64,000 nt of DNA from Micromussa lordhowensis (lineage: Eukaryota > Cnidaria > Anthozoa > Scleractinia > Lobophylliidae), in assembly GCA_964020085.1 (NCBI GenBank), contig OZ026597.1, forward strand, positions 1,228,313 through 1,292,312, read 5' to 3'. Every line of letters begins with the position of its first letter. Position 1 is the stretch's first letter. Both the position numbers and the translations under genes were made by a program. The notes under the pieces were generated by a model that saw only the letters and a list, made by a program, of their open reading frames with translations, was not told the DNA's origin and made no database searches. Of the stretch, positions 47,501 to 61,966 are shown one piece after another.

Positions 47501-50500
47501 AAATCTGGCCTACATTAACCAATTAACCTCTAGGTTAAATATCCCTTAAGCTAAAGCTCCATCAAATATAATTTTGCTCCAAGCTAGCGAGGCAGGCACT
47601 GATAACTGATTGGGCATCACCCATCCATTCATCTCTAAATTATTTCCTGAGGTAAATGAAGGAAATCGTCTCAAAAGTGTAGTACCGACGAAACCTTTTG
47701 TCCATGGGATTATTTCTGTCCCATGACTAACATACAACTAACTCAAGGAAGCTTATTTCCATGGCAGTCGAAACCACAAGCTTGGAAGTGGTTTAAAAGT
47801 GCTCCGCTCTAAACAGTGAACTACAATTCTTCGAGGAGGTGTCTTGAAAACCAAAACCTTTTAAACATTGACACAAAGTTATTGTTGAATACTCAGCTTT
47901 ACGGACAGGCTTTCTACCTTTATATACAATACCGTGACAAAGATTATTATATTCAGTCGCCTTACTGTTTCTACGATGAATGGACACAGTGATCGATCTT
48001 TCGAATCTTCTCAGCCAAGAGAGACTTTACAAAGGGTCTCACAATCTTTATATAAGTTAAACACTTTATTGGCTTCTTGTTAACAATAACTGGTTTGCAG
48101 TTATTCACGAAGGCCCTTTAGATTAACATGACTCGTAAGTATTGTTCGAGTACAAAAGCCTATTGTAAAGAAACAATGTTGAGGATGTATTTTAAACTTA
48201 GAGTAGAGCTTCGTGAAACTGGTCCCAGATTTGAAAAGTTTAACTATGACACTGAGTGCATTTGTATTGCAATGCAATAAATCGGCCTTTATGTCCTTCA
48301 ACTTCTGAGCAAGGCCAAGTGTTTCCATACCGTAGCAAATGAGATCAACAAATTTAAAATTAAGATTTCCTATAGTCAATAGAATGTTGTGTAATTAAAT
48401 GTTATAAGCCGACTTGTTTGGGTTTCTTGAAAAAAAATCAGGGAATTCCTTTTCACTTTTTTATTTTGAATGATGGAAGTGATATTACTCATCAATCTGT
48501 GAGTGAAATATGGTCTTGACTGACTCAATAACTGACTACAAGTACACTCTTACACTGAAGCATTTAAATTCTAAATCAATGTTACCTATATCCAGTCTTG
48601 CTAACAAGCTATGCTAGCTAACTAGATGAACAGTTGTATTCATGAGGCAATATGAAAGCATGGATCGAATTGGGTTGCTTTCAACTCATGCAGCCATAGT
48701 ATCTTTTTAAAATTTCATTTGCTATTTGAATTTAATACTACAATGATTTGAACTTATAATAATTGTGGTTATTCTTTTTGGCTTCACCCGTAGAAATTGC
48801 TATGTTAACGATCAAGACAATGAAAAATTTAAGTTCATAAATTAAGCAAGTTTTGCTTTCATTTTAATGTGTTGATGGAACAAGTGTTTAAATCACTGCA
48901 AATAGAACTGAACTTATCGCGGAAAAGGAAGGTGAATCTGTATCCCTTTAATAAATTAAAAGCTTCAATTTGCCTTATTTACTAGCTAGTTCTTAATACT
49001 TCAGAGCCAGTTGTGAGGGAAAGGGTAGCTTAAGGCAGAGATCATAAATTTTCAGTTCAATAGTGACCGCGTGAAATTAATATATTTTTCAAGGGTCCAA
49101 TTAATGAGTCCAGACAACTTAATGGACTCATTTCTCTGAGTGAATCATTAAAGGAAACTAAATCATTGCACACTACAGTAGGGCTAGTGAAATACACCAA
49201 CTGAGCACTTCTACAGTACAAGAGCCAATAAACAGGAAATGCTACTCAATTTGTGTTTCAGTGTTGTTTGTCACAGTTTTCCTTCATCTGTATTCTTGTA
49301 GTTTTTATCGTAAGGGCTTTTTTAGCAAAGTGTTATCAGGGAAACACGTGCAGTTAAAAAAATTAACGTGTTCCTGTTACAATCTTTCGTATAACTGAAT
49401 AGTAGTGGTAGGGTACAGCCTAGCTTACTAGGACATCATCTGGTCTGTGGCTATATTACAACTGCTCCATTCCAAGTTCACTAACAATAAGGCTTTTGCA
49501 TTGCTCAGCAGATGAACACAAAAAATATGAGATCAATGCAAAAACTAGTCAACTTACAAAATAACAGACCATAGTTTGATTTCAGATTATAAAAATAATT
49601 CTAAACCGATGTTTCAGAATTAAAGCTGAAGAATTCTTAACAATAGTTTTAAAAGTAATCAGATTTTTAACCATTGCCTTACTTGTCCAACGGAGGCATT
49701 CCTGACCAAGCGGCATCAGTAAGGAATTGCTCCGGCGCTAAACATCAAGGAAACATTTCGATGTGTCAGCTAATCAATTTAAATTCTTTTCTATTTATGT
49801 TCTTCCATAGTGCCTACTTGAAACGTTAGCTTAATATTGTACTTCACATTTAAGGTTTGTGTATCTTTGATGAAAATATGACATAGTTAGAGGAAAAAGG
49901 TTTGCAAATGGCACTATGTGACCAAATTGTTGGCAAGGTATAAAACTTAAGTGCAACGGAAAGTTATGAACAATTTCGGTTTTAATAATATGCTATAGAG
50001 ATTAATTCCTACTGTAGAAGGTTCTTTTCGTTTCGATTATCATTCGAATCATCGTTGTATTATCTCACAATCCATCTTTTAACCCTGTAAGACGACATCA
50101 AAATAACCTTAAGGTAGATTTTCTTATCTAGAGCGACCTGATTTTTTTATCGCATACAAATCCTACTAGGATTTTCTGCGGTCCGATTGTTTTTAGAGCT
50201 GAGCTTATAAGTTAATTTCAATTCTTTCACTCAAATCAACTTGGAATTTTGGCCGGCAAGCGATTGCAGATTCCGAAAGCCTTTTAACAATACGACAACT
50301 GGAGACTTTGAGGCACCAAATGGGCCAGAATGTAGTCAAAGCTGATTAAAAATATGGTATCTGTGATCAGTTAAAGACATTGTAAGGCGTAACCATCCTC
50401 TTACAGTGGAATTCTCCGCCGCAATCGTTTCTACCATTCCTTGTAAAAAACCGGGAGCTCGCAGTAACTGTCCCGCAAACACAATTAAACTTTCACTTTT

Positions 50501-52478
50501 AATTTTGATATATATCCGATAACAAGCGATTAAGTTGAGCGCGTGTTAAATGTACAACAAATGGGGTTACCTTGCTCTTGTGCCGCTTCTATTCAGAAAA
50601 CCACAAACTTTGACATTCTATCTTTGAGTCACGTACCAAGACTTGCTAAATCGCCAATCGAAAAACCCATCGTTACTCGTTAAAAGGTGCTTCAAATGGG
50701 CTTAGAACCTCTCGGCGATCAAATTTAAAGCTTAATTTCTGACAAGGGTGTAACAACAAGGTTTCCTTTTCGCCCACATGCAGTACAATTAACAATTTGT
50801 TCATCCCCCATGTTGATGGTTTTGAGGCTACGAATAAACAACAAATCATTCACTCAGTTCTTGTGGCGATTACACCACTTCAAAGCAATCTACCACAGTA
50901 AGGATATGACGACAAATGAAAGAAATCTAATGTATATTTGCCTTCAGAAACCGAAACTTACTTCAGTTGTCAACTGTTGGGGCACTTTTCACGCGAGGTC
51001 ACGCGCGATGGAACCACGAGGCAAAGGTAATGCGTGGACGGCCATAAACTTTTTCAGAGCAACGATTTTACGAGTCACAAGGTAGACTCGGCTTGATTAC
51101 AAGTGAAAACATTTACAGGAAAACTCTGCAGTTGCCGGAAACTGCTCAAAACAAAGGAAGCGTCCATTTTCAGGAAGAAAGGGGCCTGGAATTCGGTTGT
51201 CAGGAAGTGGAAATATGCAACTTCTTATCGCATGTGGTAACACAATTATTGGACCGCAAGGTCGCGCGCGCGCTCATGTAATTTCACTCGTGCGTCAACA
51301 CGCAGTGATAATGGCTCTCTTGGAGGGTATTTACTTAACTTGACTTCAAAAGAAATTATGCGATGGAAGCTGTGCCCAAAGCTTAAAAACGCGCACGGAG
51401 GCTAGTGCAGTCTTAGACCAATTTCAGTGCTCCATTAGACGACAATTAAAGGGATCGGTGCTGATAAAAAATAAAAGTGTTGAAATTACTTGCTGAGGAG
51501 CATGTCTCGTATCTGGTTTAGAATAATCGAATAAGCTGAAATAACTTTATTGCAAATCCACATTGCAGATTATTTATACAATGCATTCCGCTTTTCTAAA
51601 CGACGGGATGCAACGAAAATCCATTAGCAGTCGTTTATAAACACAACCCTGCCGCAAAAATACCTAAAAACAATGCGCTAAAATTGGTATGGAAATTCCC
51701 AGATTATTTTAAGCAAACTTGTTTAGTTACTCCACGCCTTTTTACGAAGGTATTCGCTCATTTCCTTTGCCAGCTGTCTATAGCACGCGTCAGACTGGGC
51801 ACTTTTTGCCATAAACGACTCGTGTTACGCTTATTAATTCAAATAAACACGCTACATGAAAACAACTATAAACAACTCTCGAGACGCTAACTGGTTTTTG
51901 TTGACTTTAACCCGCCTGGGAATCCAAACAGGCTTGGACGAACAATGGTGCTAGGTAAAGAACCTTCTGAGAAAAATCCACAAAGCTAAAAGAATCACTT
52001 TTAATCCATTTAAATTCGGACTTGTGATAGCCGATCTGTTATCGCGCCTCGGCTACCTTTAATCGCCCGCTTAATTGCTAATTTGTTTTTAGATCTAATC
52101 TGTTGTTTACTTTGTTAAAGGCTGCATGCATTTCCTGAATTACGTCTTTTTGTGGATTAAAATAGAAATCAACACACGGAATTACGCACAGATACCTAGT
52201 ATTCAAACTTTTCGAGTCTCAATAGCTACCTTTAAAGCTAACGACGGCCGCTCAAGAGGACTTTGAACGCACATGTTATAAAATTAGCTAAAATAACAAA
52301 GCGAAAAACAACCCTAAACAACTTGAGAACTCTTTTGTTTTTGTAAGGAATGTGCACAGAACGGAATTGATGTCGAGTTGACAGATAGTTTTAATTTACG
52401 CCAGATGCCGTAGCATTCCTCATGTGCGCCGGAATAATCAAAGGGGAACCGACCGCCTTGAAACGATGAGCAGAAAGA
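44566..52478. other. Gene-poor region upstream of the forkhead gene
   Basis: No supported coding region or RNA gene is seen. The DNA is AT-rich with scattered short ORFs, none with domain or splice support. Cis-regulatory elements for the forkhead gene may lie here, but the sequence alone does not show them. Confidence 0.5.
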
Positions 52479-52485
52479 TATAAAT
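52479..52485 (+). promoter_or_regulatory. Possible TATA box of the forkhead gene
   Basis: TATAAAT lies about 370 bases upstream of the forkhead start codon, which would leave a 5' UTR of about 345 bases. It is a motif match only. Confidence 0.35.
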
Positions 52486-52856
52486 GAACCGAGTTGACAA
52501 GTGAAAATCACACCCCTTGCCACCGCATTACATGAATCTGAGGACTTTCTAGTCTGCTCAAAGACAGCGTACAAGATTTAGCGTCGCAAAAGGTTTGCTG
52601 TGAAAACATAGGCTGCACACTTAGGTGTGGGTGGTCTGAAGTCTTGCTGGCAGGCTCAAAATAAAAGAGTTTAGTAGCTTTTACGCTGAAGAAGTGCGAG
52701 ACTTCAGCTCTCGGATCAGTTGCAGTGTTGACTTCAAGGTAGAGTGACTCCGCACAGGTCTGAGTAGATCTCACTGCTGGAAACAGCTTAGGAAGTCGCA
52801 AAACCGCTCGATAAGTGCAACAGGTCTTTGCAGTGATTGAATTTTCTGGGTTGAGC

Positions 52857-53840
52857 ATGGAGCTGCAGGTCATAAGAGGTGCCTTAGTCGGGAAGGATCG
52901 CGTTGAAGAGCAGACAGGAATAGACACAGGAAGCCCGTCAAGTGCTGACACTATGCTGGTTCCGATGATGAGCGGACACAGGGAAATAACTTCTGATATT
53001 CCACTGGTGTACCATACAGGAAACTTTCATCAGCCGTCTATCCAATCCTCGCTCTTCGCGGCCGATATAAAAAGCCCCGAGCCAAAGCGACACAACACAA
53101 CAAGTAAACCTACCATGCAGTCGAGAAGCAAGCCTTACCTCTCCGAAGAAGTGAAGCCGCCATTTTCCTACATCGCATTGATAGCAATGGCCATCGACAG
53201 CTCTCCATATCGCATGAGAACACTGAACGAGATCTACGAATACATCATGATGCGATTCCCATATTTTCGCAGCAATCAACAGAAATGGCAGAATTCCATT
53301 CGACACAATCTGTCCCTAAACGATTGCTTTATTAAAGTTCCTCGAAGCTATTTTGGCAAACCAGGCAAGGGGAACTACTGGACTTTGCATCCAGCCTCTG
53401 GGGACATGTTTGGAAGTGGCAGTTTTTTGCGCCGTGCCAAGAGGTTTAAGTGTCGTCCTCCGCAAAAACCCAACGAACCTGCCTTTGTTCGCAAAGTGAA
53501 CTCAAACCATCACTTCAGTTTGTTCGTCGAAGGATTTAGCCATCAGCTTTGTAGCTTGCAATTCCCACCCCACTGTGAATTTAGCGCCTTTCCGCAGAGA
53601 ATCCCTGCAAATGAACCTTGTGTAGCGGCTCCAATTCATCTCCAATTGTCCCCAACACCACAAAGTGTTATTCGTCCTGCCGCACGATATGGGTCTTTGG
53701 AGATCCCTCGCGTGCATGTTGGTGCGTTTCAACCCGTCCCGAAGGGAGCTCGGCGAAGCTTCATGATCAGGGAGTTGATCGAGTCGAAGCCATTGGAAAG
53801 CGCTGCCGAAGTACCCGACGATGTTAGGTCCGCCTTGTGA
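52857..53840 (+). CDS. Forkhead (Fox) transcription factor, coding-intronless
   Basis: A single uninterrupted frame of 327 residues runs from ATG 52857 to TGA 53840. The open frame extends a little upstream but the first ATG is at 52857. Residues about 99-198 are a complete forkhead DNA-binding domain: [32 protein letters not shown] with the recognition helix, [13 protein letters not shown] and FLRRAKRFK. The domain is of the class I type (closest by eye to FoxB/FoxD/FoxE patterns), and I do not assign a subfamily. Near the C-terminus FMIRELI fits the eh1 pattern FxIxxIL that recruits Groucho/TLE co-repressors. The role is inferred to be a nuclear developmental regulator, perhaps a repressor. 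AATAAA at 54350-54355 may mark the transcript end. It is the only supported gene in the last 27 kb. Confidence 0.93.
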   Translation: MELQVIRGALVGKDRVEEQTGIDTGSPSSADTMLVPMMSGHREITSDIPLVYHTGNFHQPSIQSSLFAADIKSPEPKRHNTTSKPTMQSRSKPYLSEEVKPPFSYIALIAMAIDSSPYRMRTLNEIYEYIMMRFPYFRSNQQKWQNSIRHNLSLNDCFIKVPRSYFGKPGKGNYWTLHPASGDMFGSGSFLRRAKRFKCRPPQKPNEPAFVRKVNSNHHFSLFVEGFSHQLCSLQFPPHCEFSAFPQRIPANEPCVAAPIHLQLSPTPQSVIRPAARYGSLEIPRVHVGAFQPVPKGARRSFMIRELIESKPLESAAEVPDDVRSAL

Positions 53841-56800
53841 GTTCCACCGAGAGACAGAGACTGTTTATACAACTCAAGAAGGTCAGCTTATGGCTTCTGC
53901 AAGCCTCTAGAGAAAGACTTTGAAAAACTCCGAAGGCATTTCGCGATCAATCCAGCCATGGAAAGAACTTATGAAGTACATTTCAAAATTGCCGTTCACA
54001 AGTCATTACTTCAGGAGAACATTGGCAATATTTGCTAGTCTCCCAAGAGAAACTGTCTGAAAAATTTATTTAAACTGTTACAAACCTTTTTTATGGACGA
54101 TCGGGTAGGTTATAAATTTTGTAAAGTACACAGAAATGGGCTCGAAGTGCTAAGAATCGATTACGCTAGGTGTTAAAATAATTATCTTAGTGTTGCATGC
54201 ATTTTTCTCATCAATAGACCATACAGACAAAAAAATATACCTCCCTAGTACTTGAACGATTAATGGGGATAATGACATAGTTAGGTTTAGCTTTCGGCCT
54301 AAATGTTTTTCCAAATTGGAATTCAATAGACGTGAACCCATTGTTGATTAATAAAGTAATCATTTAAATCACATTTATTGCGAAGCGGCCGCAAAAAGCA
54401 AACAAAATGTTTGAGGTTACGTTTGCATTTCGATGGGTTTTTTATACGAATCGGTTTGCGTGAGAATACAGATGTGTCGATGCCTGTATTACGCTAAGGA
54501 ATTTTGCCATGTTACAGGTCAAGCGATCTTAAATTCTCGGTTAAAATTCTTTATTTAATGATTTTCAATTTAGTGTCCCAGCTTCCCTAGACCTCCGACC
54601 CGATATGCTCAGAACAATTATAAAAATCGATACAATTACAATCAAGCTATTTCTGCAGCCCCAAACTACCTACACATTTTGATTTGCCAGCACCGAGAAA
54701 AATTTAATTTGCAGTTCAGCAGGAAGGAAGTCTGGACATCACAGTTTGTTCAAGTTTTTGTTAGCTCACCGCAATCTTCGCGTTATACAAAACGCAACAG
54801 TATTACTTAGCCTCAGGAATTTTTATGACGTTACTAAATCCACCCTCCCTCTTACGTTTAATGGCTTGAAATAATATAATTTAACAGTAGAGTTCGTCAA
54901 GCAAGTCTCCATTGACTTTTGAGACTAAACTAAACCTGCCTTTGGTGAGTCTTTGACAACAACAAGTGGAATTACAAATGGAAACATTGCGAATTAATAA
55001 AGCTCAACTTTTAAACATGCAAAGAAGTCTCTACCTTAGAATCTATTTTTAGATCGACCTCGCTTTTGACTTGTCAAACATGATTTGTGCGCGCGTTGAT
55101 TTTACGGAAGGGTGTAGCAAGCTAACTAACCATAAACAGGAAGCAAATAGACAGTGCTCTCTCCAGGAATAATTTTAACATGTTTGCAAGCAAAATTCCT
55201 TAATTCTTGGGCAAAAAAACCTGTTGCACTTGTAACATCAAGCGCTACATTGCTCGCAAAAATTTGTTTTCATTTCGCATTAATTAAATCAAGAGTAACC
55301 GCGTTCTTAAAAGGTATTTAAAAGGTTAGTTAATCCTTTGCCCGGCAATCCAGAGATTGATCAAGCTGGGCGAGTTTATCCCCGTTTTTAATTCTCAGAT
55401 GTTTGTTGAAGATAAGGGGTATGGATTTCCCTCGACCGGACAGGACAAAACCAGAAACTTCTATTTTTACAGGCGATTAACTAAACCCTAGGTTAATATT
55501 CCGAAAAAAAGACCGACGACTGAAGCAATTTCTGGAAGCATTTTTCGGCGGAAAAGCTATTGTTTAAAACGAGAGTTTAGGAAATTCTTTGTTGGGGTAT
55601 TAGAAAATCGATGCCTTAAAGTCTCCTTTCCTTTTGTTGATAATGTTCTGATTTCTAATCTTTCGAAAGCTTTTCATAACTTTTCCATTGCTTGCTAATC
55701 TACTTATAATATTCTGTTTTTACACTTGTGAATGCTCCTGGTGAAATGTGTGTCTTTATGCCGTATAAGAGCATTCCCTATTTCCACACCCAGCAAAACA
55801 TGATAACACATTTACGATGCAGTTTGCTTTCGTTAGTATGACTCGGAGAACTGTAAACTAGATGCACTCCGGCACAATTTCATGCTGAGAGATTAAAGTT
55901 CTTGTGATACTATTATAAAACACGATTTAGCACCAACGGTCATGATATCTTCAAGTCACGTGAGACTTTCAGATGTTGTTGATAAGTCACGAAGGAGAGC
56001 CTCGGCTTTACGAAATAAATCGGTTTAAATGTCTAAAAACTCAACGGTATGGAATAAGCCCTTTTAATGCTTCGCAACCGCAAGATGTGGTCTAAAGGAA
56101 CCATAGAGGTTTTATTTAAGATACCTTTAGTCGTATTATGTCGGTTCGTTTTCGCTAAAAAGGGGTATTACTGTCTCCAGTCGGATATAAACAGTTCTAG
56201 ACGAAAAAATGCACTGATGTGCTTCGGTTTTATCAGTAACTACAGTCTTAGTTACAGCAAGCATTTAAAGTAAACGGGATATTTCCTTTAATACATGAAT
56301 GGGTATTAAGGCAAAAAACAAAGATATGATGAAATACTTCAAGCTTTATTCACTATACTAAAAAAACCTGCAGTATTGGAAGGTGAATATGCAGATCCAA
56401 CATTGACACTGGTCGATACGGATATTATTTTCTGTACATATTTCATTTCGTGCGAATATGCACAGTAGTTCCATGCAAAGATCGTGTTTAAAGTAAAATT
56501 CAAGGAGAAAAATATTCCTTGCTTGACCGCAAGTCATATTGAATCGATATATCCCCGAGAATGACGCAATAAAAAAGCCTTTTCAAGTTAATATGCCGAT
56601 AACCTAGCACTGTAACGAGCAGTTAAAAACTGTATTTCCCTAACTTACTTCACACCGGAATATATCGGTACTTTACTCTTTTCATAATCAAGAGCGGCTT
56701 GCGCTGTTGTTTACTTGTGCAAAATTATATTTAGATCAATTCAAACCACTAGCATTTTTCCGCTTAGAAATGTGCGTCAGACAGGTTAAAAGCGGACGTT

Positions 56801-58917
56801 TTTGAGGTTTGACTCATCGGCAAAAATAGACTTGACTCTTTATGGGATGCTATGAGGAAGTCCTGTCGACTGAAACATTTTGTCGTTTTAGAAGTGGCAT
56901 GTCACTTAATTTTACTACATATATATATATAATTAAAACGAGGGTTGCTGTTTCACCGACCCGGATCTGCCTGAGTGTGCGTTAGCTGTTGGCATCTTCG
57001 CTTCAACAGTCTCTACCGGCTCCCAATGATTTCAAAAATACCCTGGTTCTTGTTCACTTTAAAGCACGGACGAAAAATGGAAGCAATCAACTTTAAAAAC
57101 GATAGGCGATAGGCCTTTGTCTGCTTTAAATGAAGAAAACTATTTGCTTTTTGATTTGCTTTTGGCATTCAACACTAGATCTTTCGAGTCACGATATTTT
57201 GCTGACACCCTGTTTGCTTTTCAGATTTAACTGAGCAAAAGGCCCGATTACAATGAGCGAAGACATGTTCATATCGATCTGGCATGAGTTCCCGGGCATG
57301 CGTTCTGAATACACATCAGCATTTTCCTTATTCAGCCTACTTAAAGTTAATCAAAAAGGAAAATAATCAGTGATAAGTCGTTTTTCGGGTTTCGTCAGCA
57401 AAAATGACACCCAGTTTGTTTGACCGAAAAGATAAAAACTGACGAACTCGATATCTGTGATGAAACTTGTCTCACACACTGCAGTGCTACAAAGAATTTT
57501 TACACGGTGGTCAATTATTCGGGTTTGGCTTGGGCGTGAATAAAAATCTCAGTCCTTTTGTTTGACTTCATTAGATGTAGTCCTCACCGCAACATGGAAT
57601 ATCAGTTTCTAAAATTGGCTTTCTATTGTGAAGGCACCTTTTACTGGTCTAAAACAAAGAAAAGATGTCATAGAACCCATATTAGTTGACCGAGCTTGGC
57701 AGGGGTTAAAGCAAAAACACTGTGTGTTTAAGTAAATACATTTCCTCGGTGGAGTTTAATGGTTTACTTTAGATATTCTGTTTCCAATTTGCCGAGAAAA
57801 CAGATTGTTTTCTTATCATTTTTGTCGGTTTGTTTTGATGACAGCAGACTGGCGAAAAAGTTTTCTTGCAAATTGTTCAAAGAAAACTTTAGAAAACATC
57901 TAGTGTTTAAGGAGGTAGCTTTGGTTGTTTGTTTAGCTGTTCGCTCTAGCAAAGAAAACAAGCTAAACGAACTTTTTCCTGCAAAGGGCTAGCAGAAACG
58001 CAACACTGAAGACTTTTGTTTTCATAAAATTAGCTAAAACCGCTTTTGAAAGCTCGTTTTACGAAAGGCATCATTTTGACCCCATGGAAGATTAATGATT
58101 ATCACAGATGAGAGGGAATTTGACTTAGCTGAATAACAGTGAATCCTTGTAAATATTAAAAGAATTATTTAACTAAAACAATTTTTAAAAGATTGAATCG
58201 TATGGAGAAAATTTAGTTACATTATATTTCTTTTGATGAATTATTCACACGGTTTTCGTTAGCAAGCTGACCCATTTCCACCTGGTTTTAACTGCGTAAT
58301 ATTTTTACAAACACAACAAGATGATAAGTTCAAAAGGTCCTTAAACAATGCTACAATACAGCTTATAGTCTAATGCTAAGGTTCGACCCATTTAAGCTTA
58401 GAAATATTTTCATCCTAATACCAAGATACGCTTCTTTGACCATCAGATTCAGCGCTTCTCATGATCCCAAATAAAATGGATCTTAAAATAACAATGAAAA
58501 TAAGATCTGCAGTTTTACTCCTCGAGCAATAAGGAAACGCTTACAACACTATTGATGTCGAGCGTGCTGATATGATAATTATTTCAATCAAATCACGAGA
58601 TGTTGCATGAGATAACAGTGTATTTTGCTTTCTTGTTAGTTAGATATGCAGGGTTATCTGAGGTTCAGATCAAAGTTATGTATTCATAAATAAACTCATG
58701 ACTAAGATGTATCAAACCTACTTATCAGTCAAATGCTAATGCCATAAGTTATGGTAACAGACTGCCATATCGTGCAATATCGCCCATATCTACTCACATA
58801 TTAGGAACACCAGTCGCTAAATATCGCAATAATATGTTGCATTTGGAACAGACCTTCATCTCATTTACTAGAACTTAACATCTGCTTCAGTTATGAATAA
58901 TAATAGTGCGATATTTC

Positions 58918-58943
58918 ACGCGGGAAGTTTTTGCTTCCCGCGT
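58918..58943. repeat. Perfect 10-bp hairpin
   Basis: ACGCGGGAAG, a 6-base loop (TTTTTG), then CTTCCCGCGT. It is GC-rich in an AT-rich surround. Confidence 0.85.
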
Positions 58944-61470
58944 TGGTTTACAGTTACGCTTTTTACAAAAAACATACAATCATTATAGGCTAAGAATACT
59001 AAGATTTATGGGGGAAAAATACCACACCCAGCTTCTAGAATGTTTTCTTTTCCCTCTCATGTGGCTGTCACTTATAATTTGCTTACATTTTATTGAGTTT
59101 CTCGAGCGTCGTTTTGCATACTGGTTTTTCGCGCGCGATTATACTTACACGTGAGTTCCATCGCGCGTGTCGAGATTCCTCCCACGCGTGTTGACTAGAA
59201 TCATCGTCATCATTCGCTTTCGACTAAGATAAAACAGCAAGAAGATTGCCAGTAAAAAGGTATTCTAGAGACTCGAGTGTAATCGAAGTATTCACTGCCA
59301 TGCAATATAGTGTCTCCCAAACTATGAACTTCCTCTTATTTTTGGAAAATAAATCGGAATTATTTTCTTACGGAAAACTTTCTATTGTTTCGGAACACTA
59401 ATATGGCGGCCATGAAAGCGCTCCATATGTGTGTATATCAGCAACCGAACAACAATGAATGGCAGTCCCTTTAGCAGTGCCAATAGTGTTGATCTTGACA
59501 GTCCATAATGAATTTTCTACTGACCGTAAGCAAAATCTTCTTTACATCTGTAATATTCCAGGACATGTGATAATTTAATTCATGTAAAACACTTTCGGAA
59601 ATGGAACTAAAACAACAACAATTTTGTTGTGTATATGTCTGGAGTCATCTTAAGATGGGTAGCTCTCTTCTGGTTTGCAGTGATTGTGGTATTATTTTCA
59701 GTCCTTGCAAACCTTAAAATTGCTCGTTATTCGCAGGGAATTTGTTATATGATAATGAAAATCTAACCCATTTAGCCACAATCTATCCCTACAGTTTGAA
59801 CGACATTTTGAATTTCACTAAAGAAAATATCTTCCATTGACGAGTTTTTGACCTCATGCAATTAATATTTCCATATTACCACGGGCCAACTTGAAATCGC
59901 TGAGAGATTATGAAATCGTGAAACATCCTACAAGAATGTTTCATGTATTCAACTAACTCAACTTGTGATATGCCTTGATAGTTTGTAGAGAGAGTACAAT
60001 GGAATAATTAAAGTTATACTCCTTGGCAAGGGTTTAAGGGGTTGGGATATGCAGCCGGTTTATCTCCAATCATGTGTTTAAAAGAAGCAACTAGTGGTCT
60101 GTCATCAAGGGAGAATTTTTAGTATTGTAACGTCTTATACTATTTGTAAGCGAGACACAGATTCCTGTCTAGTTTGACTGCTTGTATAAGGACGTTTGGC
60201 ACATTGGCCAACTCCGGCTGTCAAAACCGGTTGGTGGATTGAAATACAACAAGGGGCACCACCCATATAGACGGCAAAGAGAAAGGAATGGCACATCACA
60301 AACGCAGGTGTAACAAAACATTCTAAGACCAGATTAACAGGGCAGGTTTTCATTCAAGAAATTCCCAACTTGTTTATCAGAACAAAGCAGAAGGTGTTCA
60401 CGGGCTTCATGTTGTGAGGTCCTTGTTGTCACAGCAAATCCAATCATTTCGATGACGCGGTGTCTAACCACACTAACAATAGCACTTACAACACTAGACA
60501 ATCCTTTTCCGTTTGAATGCGGAGACCTACCGCATTCATTCACCCTAAGACAAGAGCTCGATGAAATGCTGAATTAGAAGCTATTAAAATTACCAAATTG
60601 CCTCTTTGGCGCGAAACCAGGAACCAGAAACAAAGATTTACAATTCGTTTTACAGAAGGCAACATGTACAACTCGTTTGCCTCACACAAATTTCGTAATT
60701 CGTGAATAGTTTTGGGTGCGAAAGGCCACAACTTTCAATCGCTAAAAGAGAAACTAAACTCCCAACATGACATAGAGTGTTATTTGGTATGATAAAGTTG
60801 AAAATGTCACATTTTTAACAGCATTGGAACGAAATAAAGATATAGTGGTCTAGCATTTATTGGCGCTGATCCAAACAACTCTTTTATTGAAAGTATACTG
60901 TTTAAATGCCAAAACATGCAATGTAAAACTTCTTTAGTATTTGGAAAGTCTGTAGATTCAGTCATTGAAGGTAATATAAAAGAACGAATGTTTGACAAGG
61001 AAACTATTTTCAGTAAAGGTTACATATATTTCGAAAGGGCTCCAAGTACCGTATTTTCCCGTAGAAAACTTATAAAGTTTGTTCCCGTTAAACGTCGATT
61101 GAAAAAGAAGTGGCACAAATTGAGACTCTGTTCTCAAGACATGTTCTCCGAGGAAATGTCCCGTTGTTTTATAGACACGTTTTTAAGCAACCGCGTGTTG
61201 TCAATGCTCGAGAGAGATGTTGGAAACGAATTTTAATAGCACAGTCAAATGGTTGCCCCTCATAGCGTAACTAAATAGGCCAACGGTGACATAATAGCTA
61301 AAAATACTACAGCTCGAATTACTTTTGCTTATATCTTTGCTAACAATTACCAAGTGCTCTTTAGCGTTTTTCTATAGATTTCATGAAAACAGGATTGCCG
61401 TTACTCGATATTCACTTTTTAAATCGTAGTTTGTTGTTAAATTTCTTTGTTTTTCTTCAACTACTCGTAA

Positions 61471-61509
61471 AGTGCGCGCGCGCCGCCGTTTGAAAAAGGC
61501 GCGCGCACT
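61471..61509. repeat. GC-rich hairpin
   Basis: AGTGCGCGCGCGCC on the left pairs with GGCGCGCGCACT on the right around a loop of about 13 bases. It overlaps the start of the ORF at 61472-61693. Confidence 0.8.
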
Positions 61510-61966
61510 CTTTCCGAATAAAGAATTATCTCAACTGTTACGTCACTACAAACAATGCGACAAAGTCAGAAAAAGCTTTTACCAGCAAACAAGAGAGCAT
61601 GATTCTTCTTTTCGGTTAAAAGCAGATTGTGCGACTAAAAAAAACGAGGCAAAAATAAGATTTTTGGCTAAATCTGCTTCTCTCAAAAGATAATGGTAAG
61701 ATCATTAAGCTTTTTACGCCTTAAAACAATTCTCTTTTTACTTGATTGCAGTGTCAAACTTGGAAATTCGACAAAGGAGTCGACAGGAATTTAGCTGAAA
61801 GTGAAAGAAGAAAATAAAATAGCAAAGAAGCATACAAGAATACAAAACAAGCGTATCTCAGTTGTTGGAAAACATTGGAATCAAAGTGTGAAACACTCAT
61901 CGCCCGCCATTCCAGCTTGGGTACTCTCCCGCTTCGTCAAGTCTGATCATTTTGCCTGCAATGTGT

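Noticed and set aside
47546..47987. Minus-strand ORFs of 63 and 64 codons
   Set aside because: No family match by eye, no neighbours, and no splice signals that join them.
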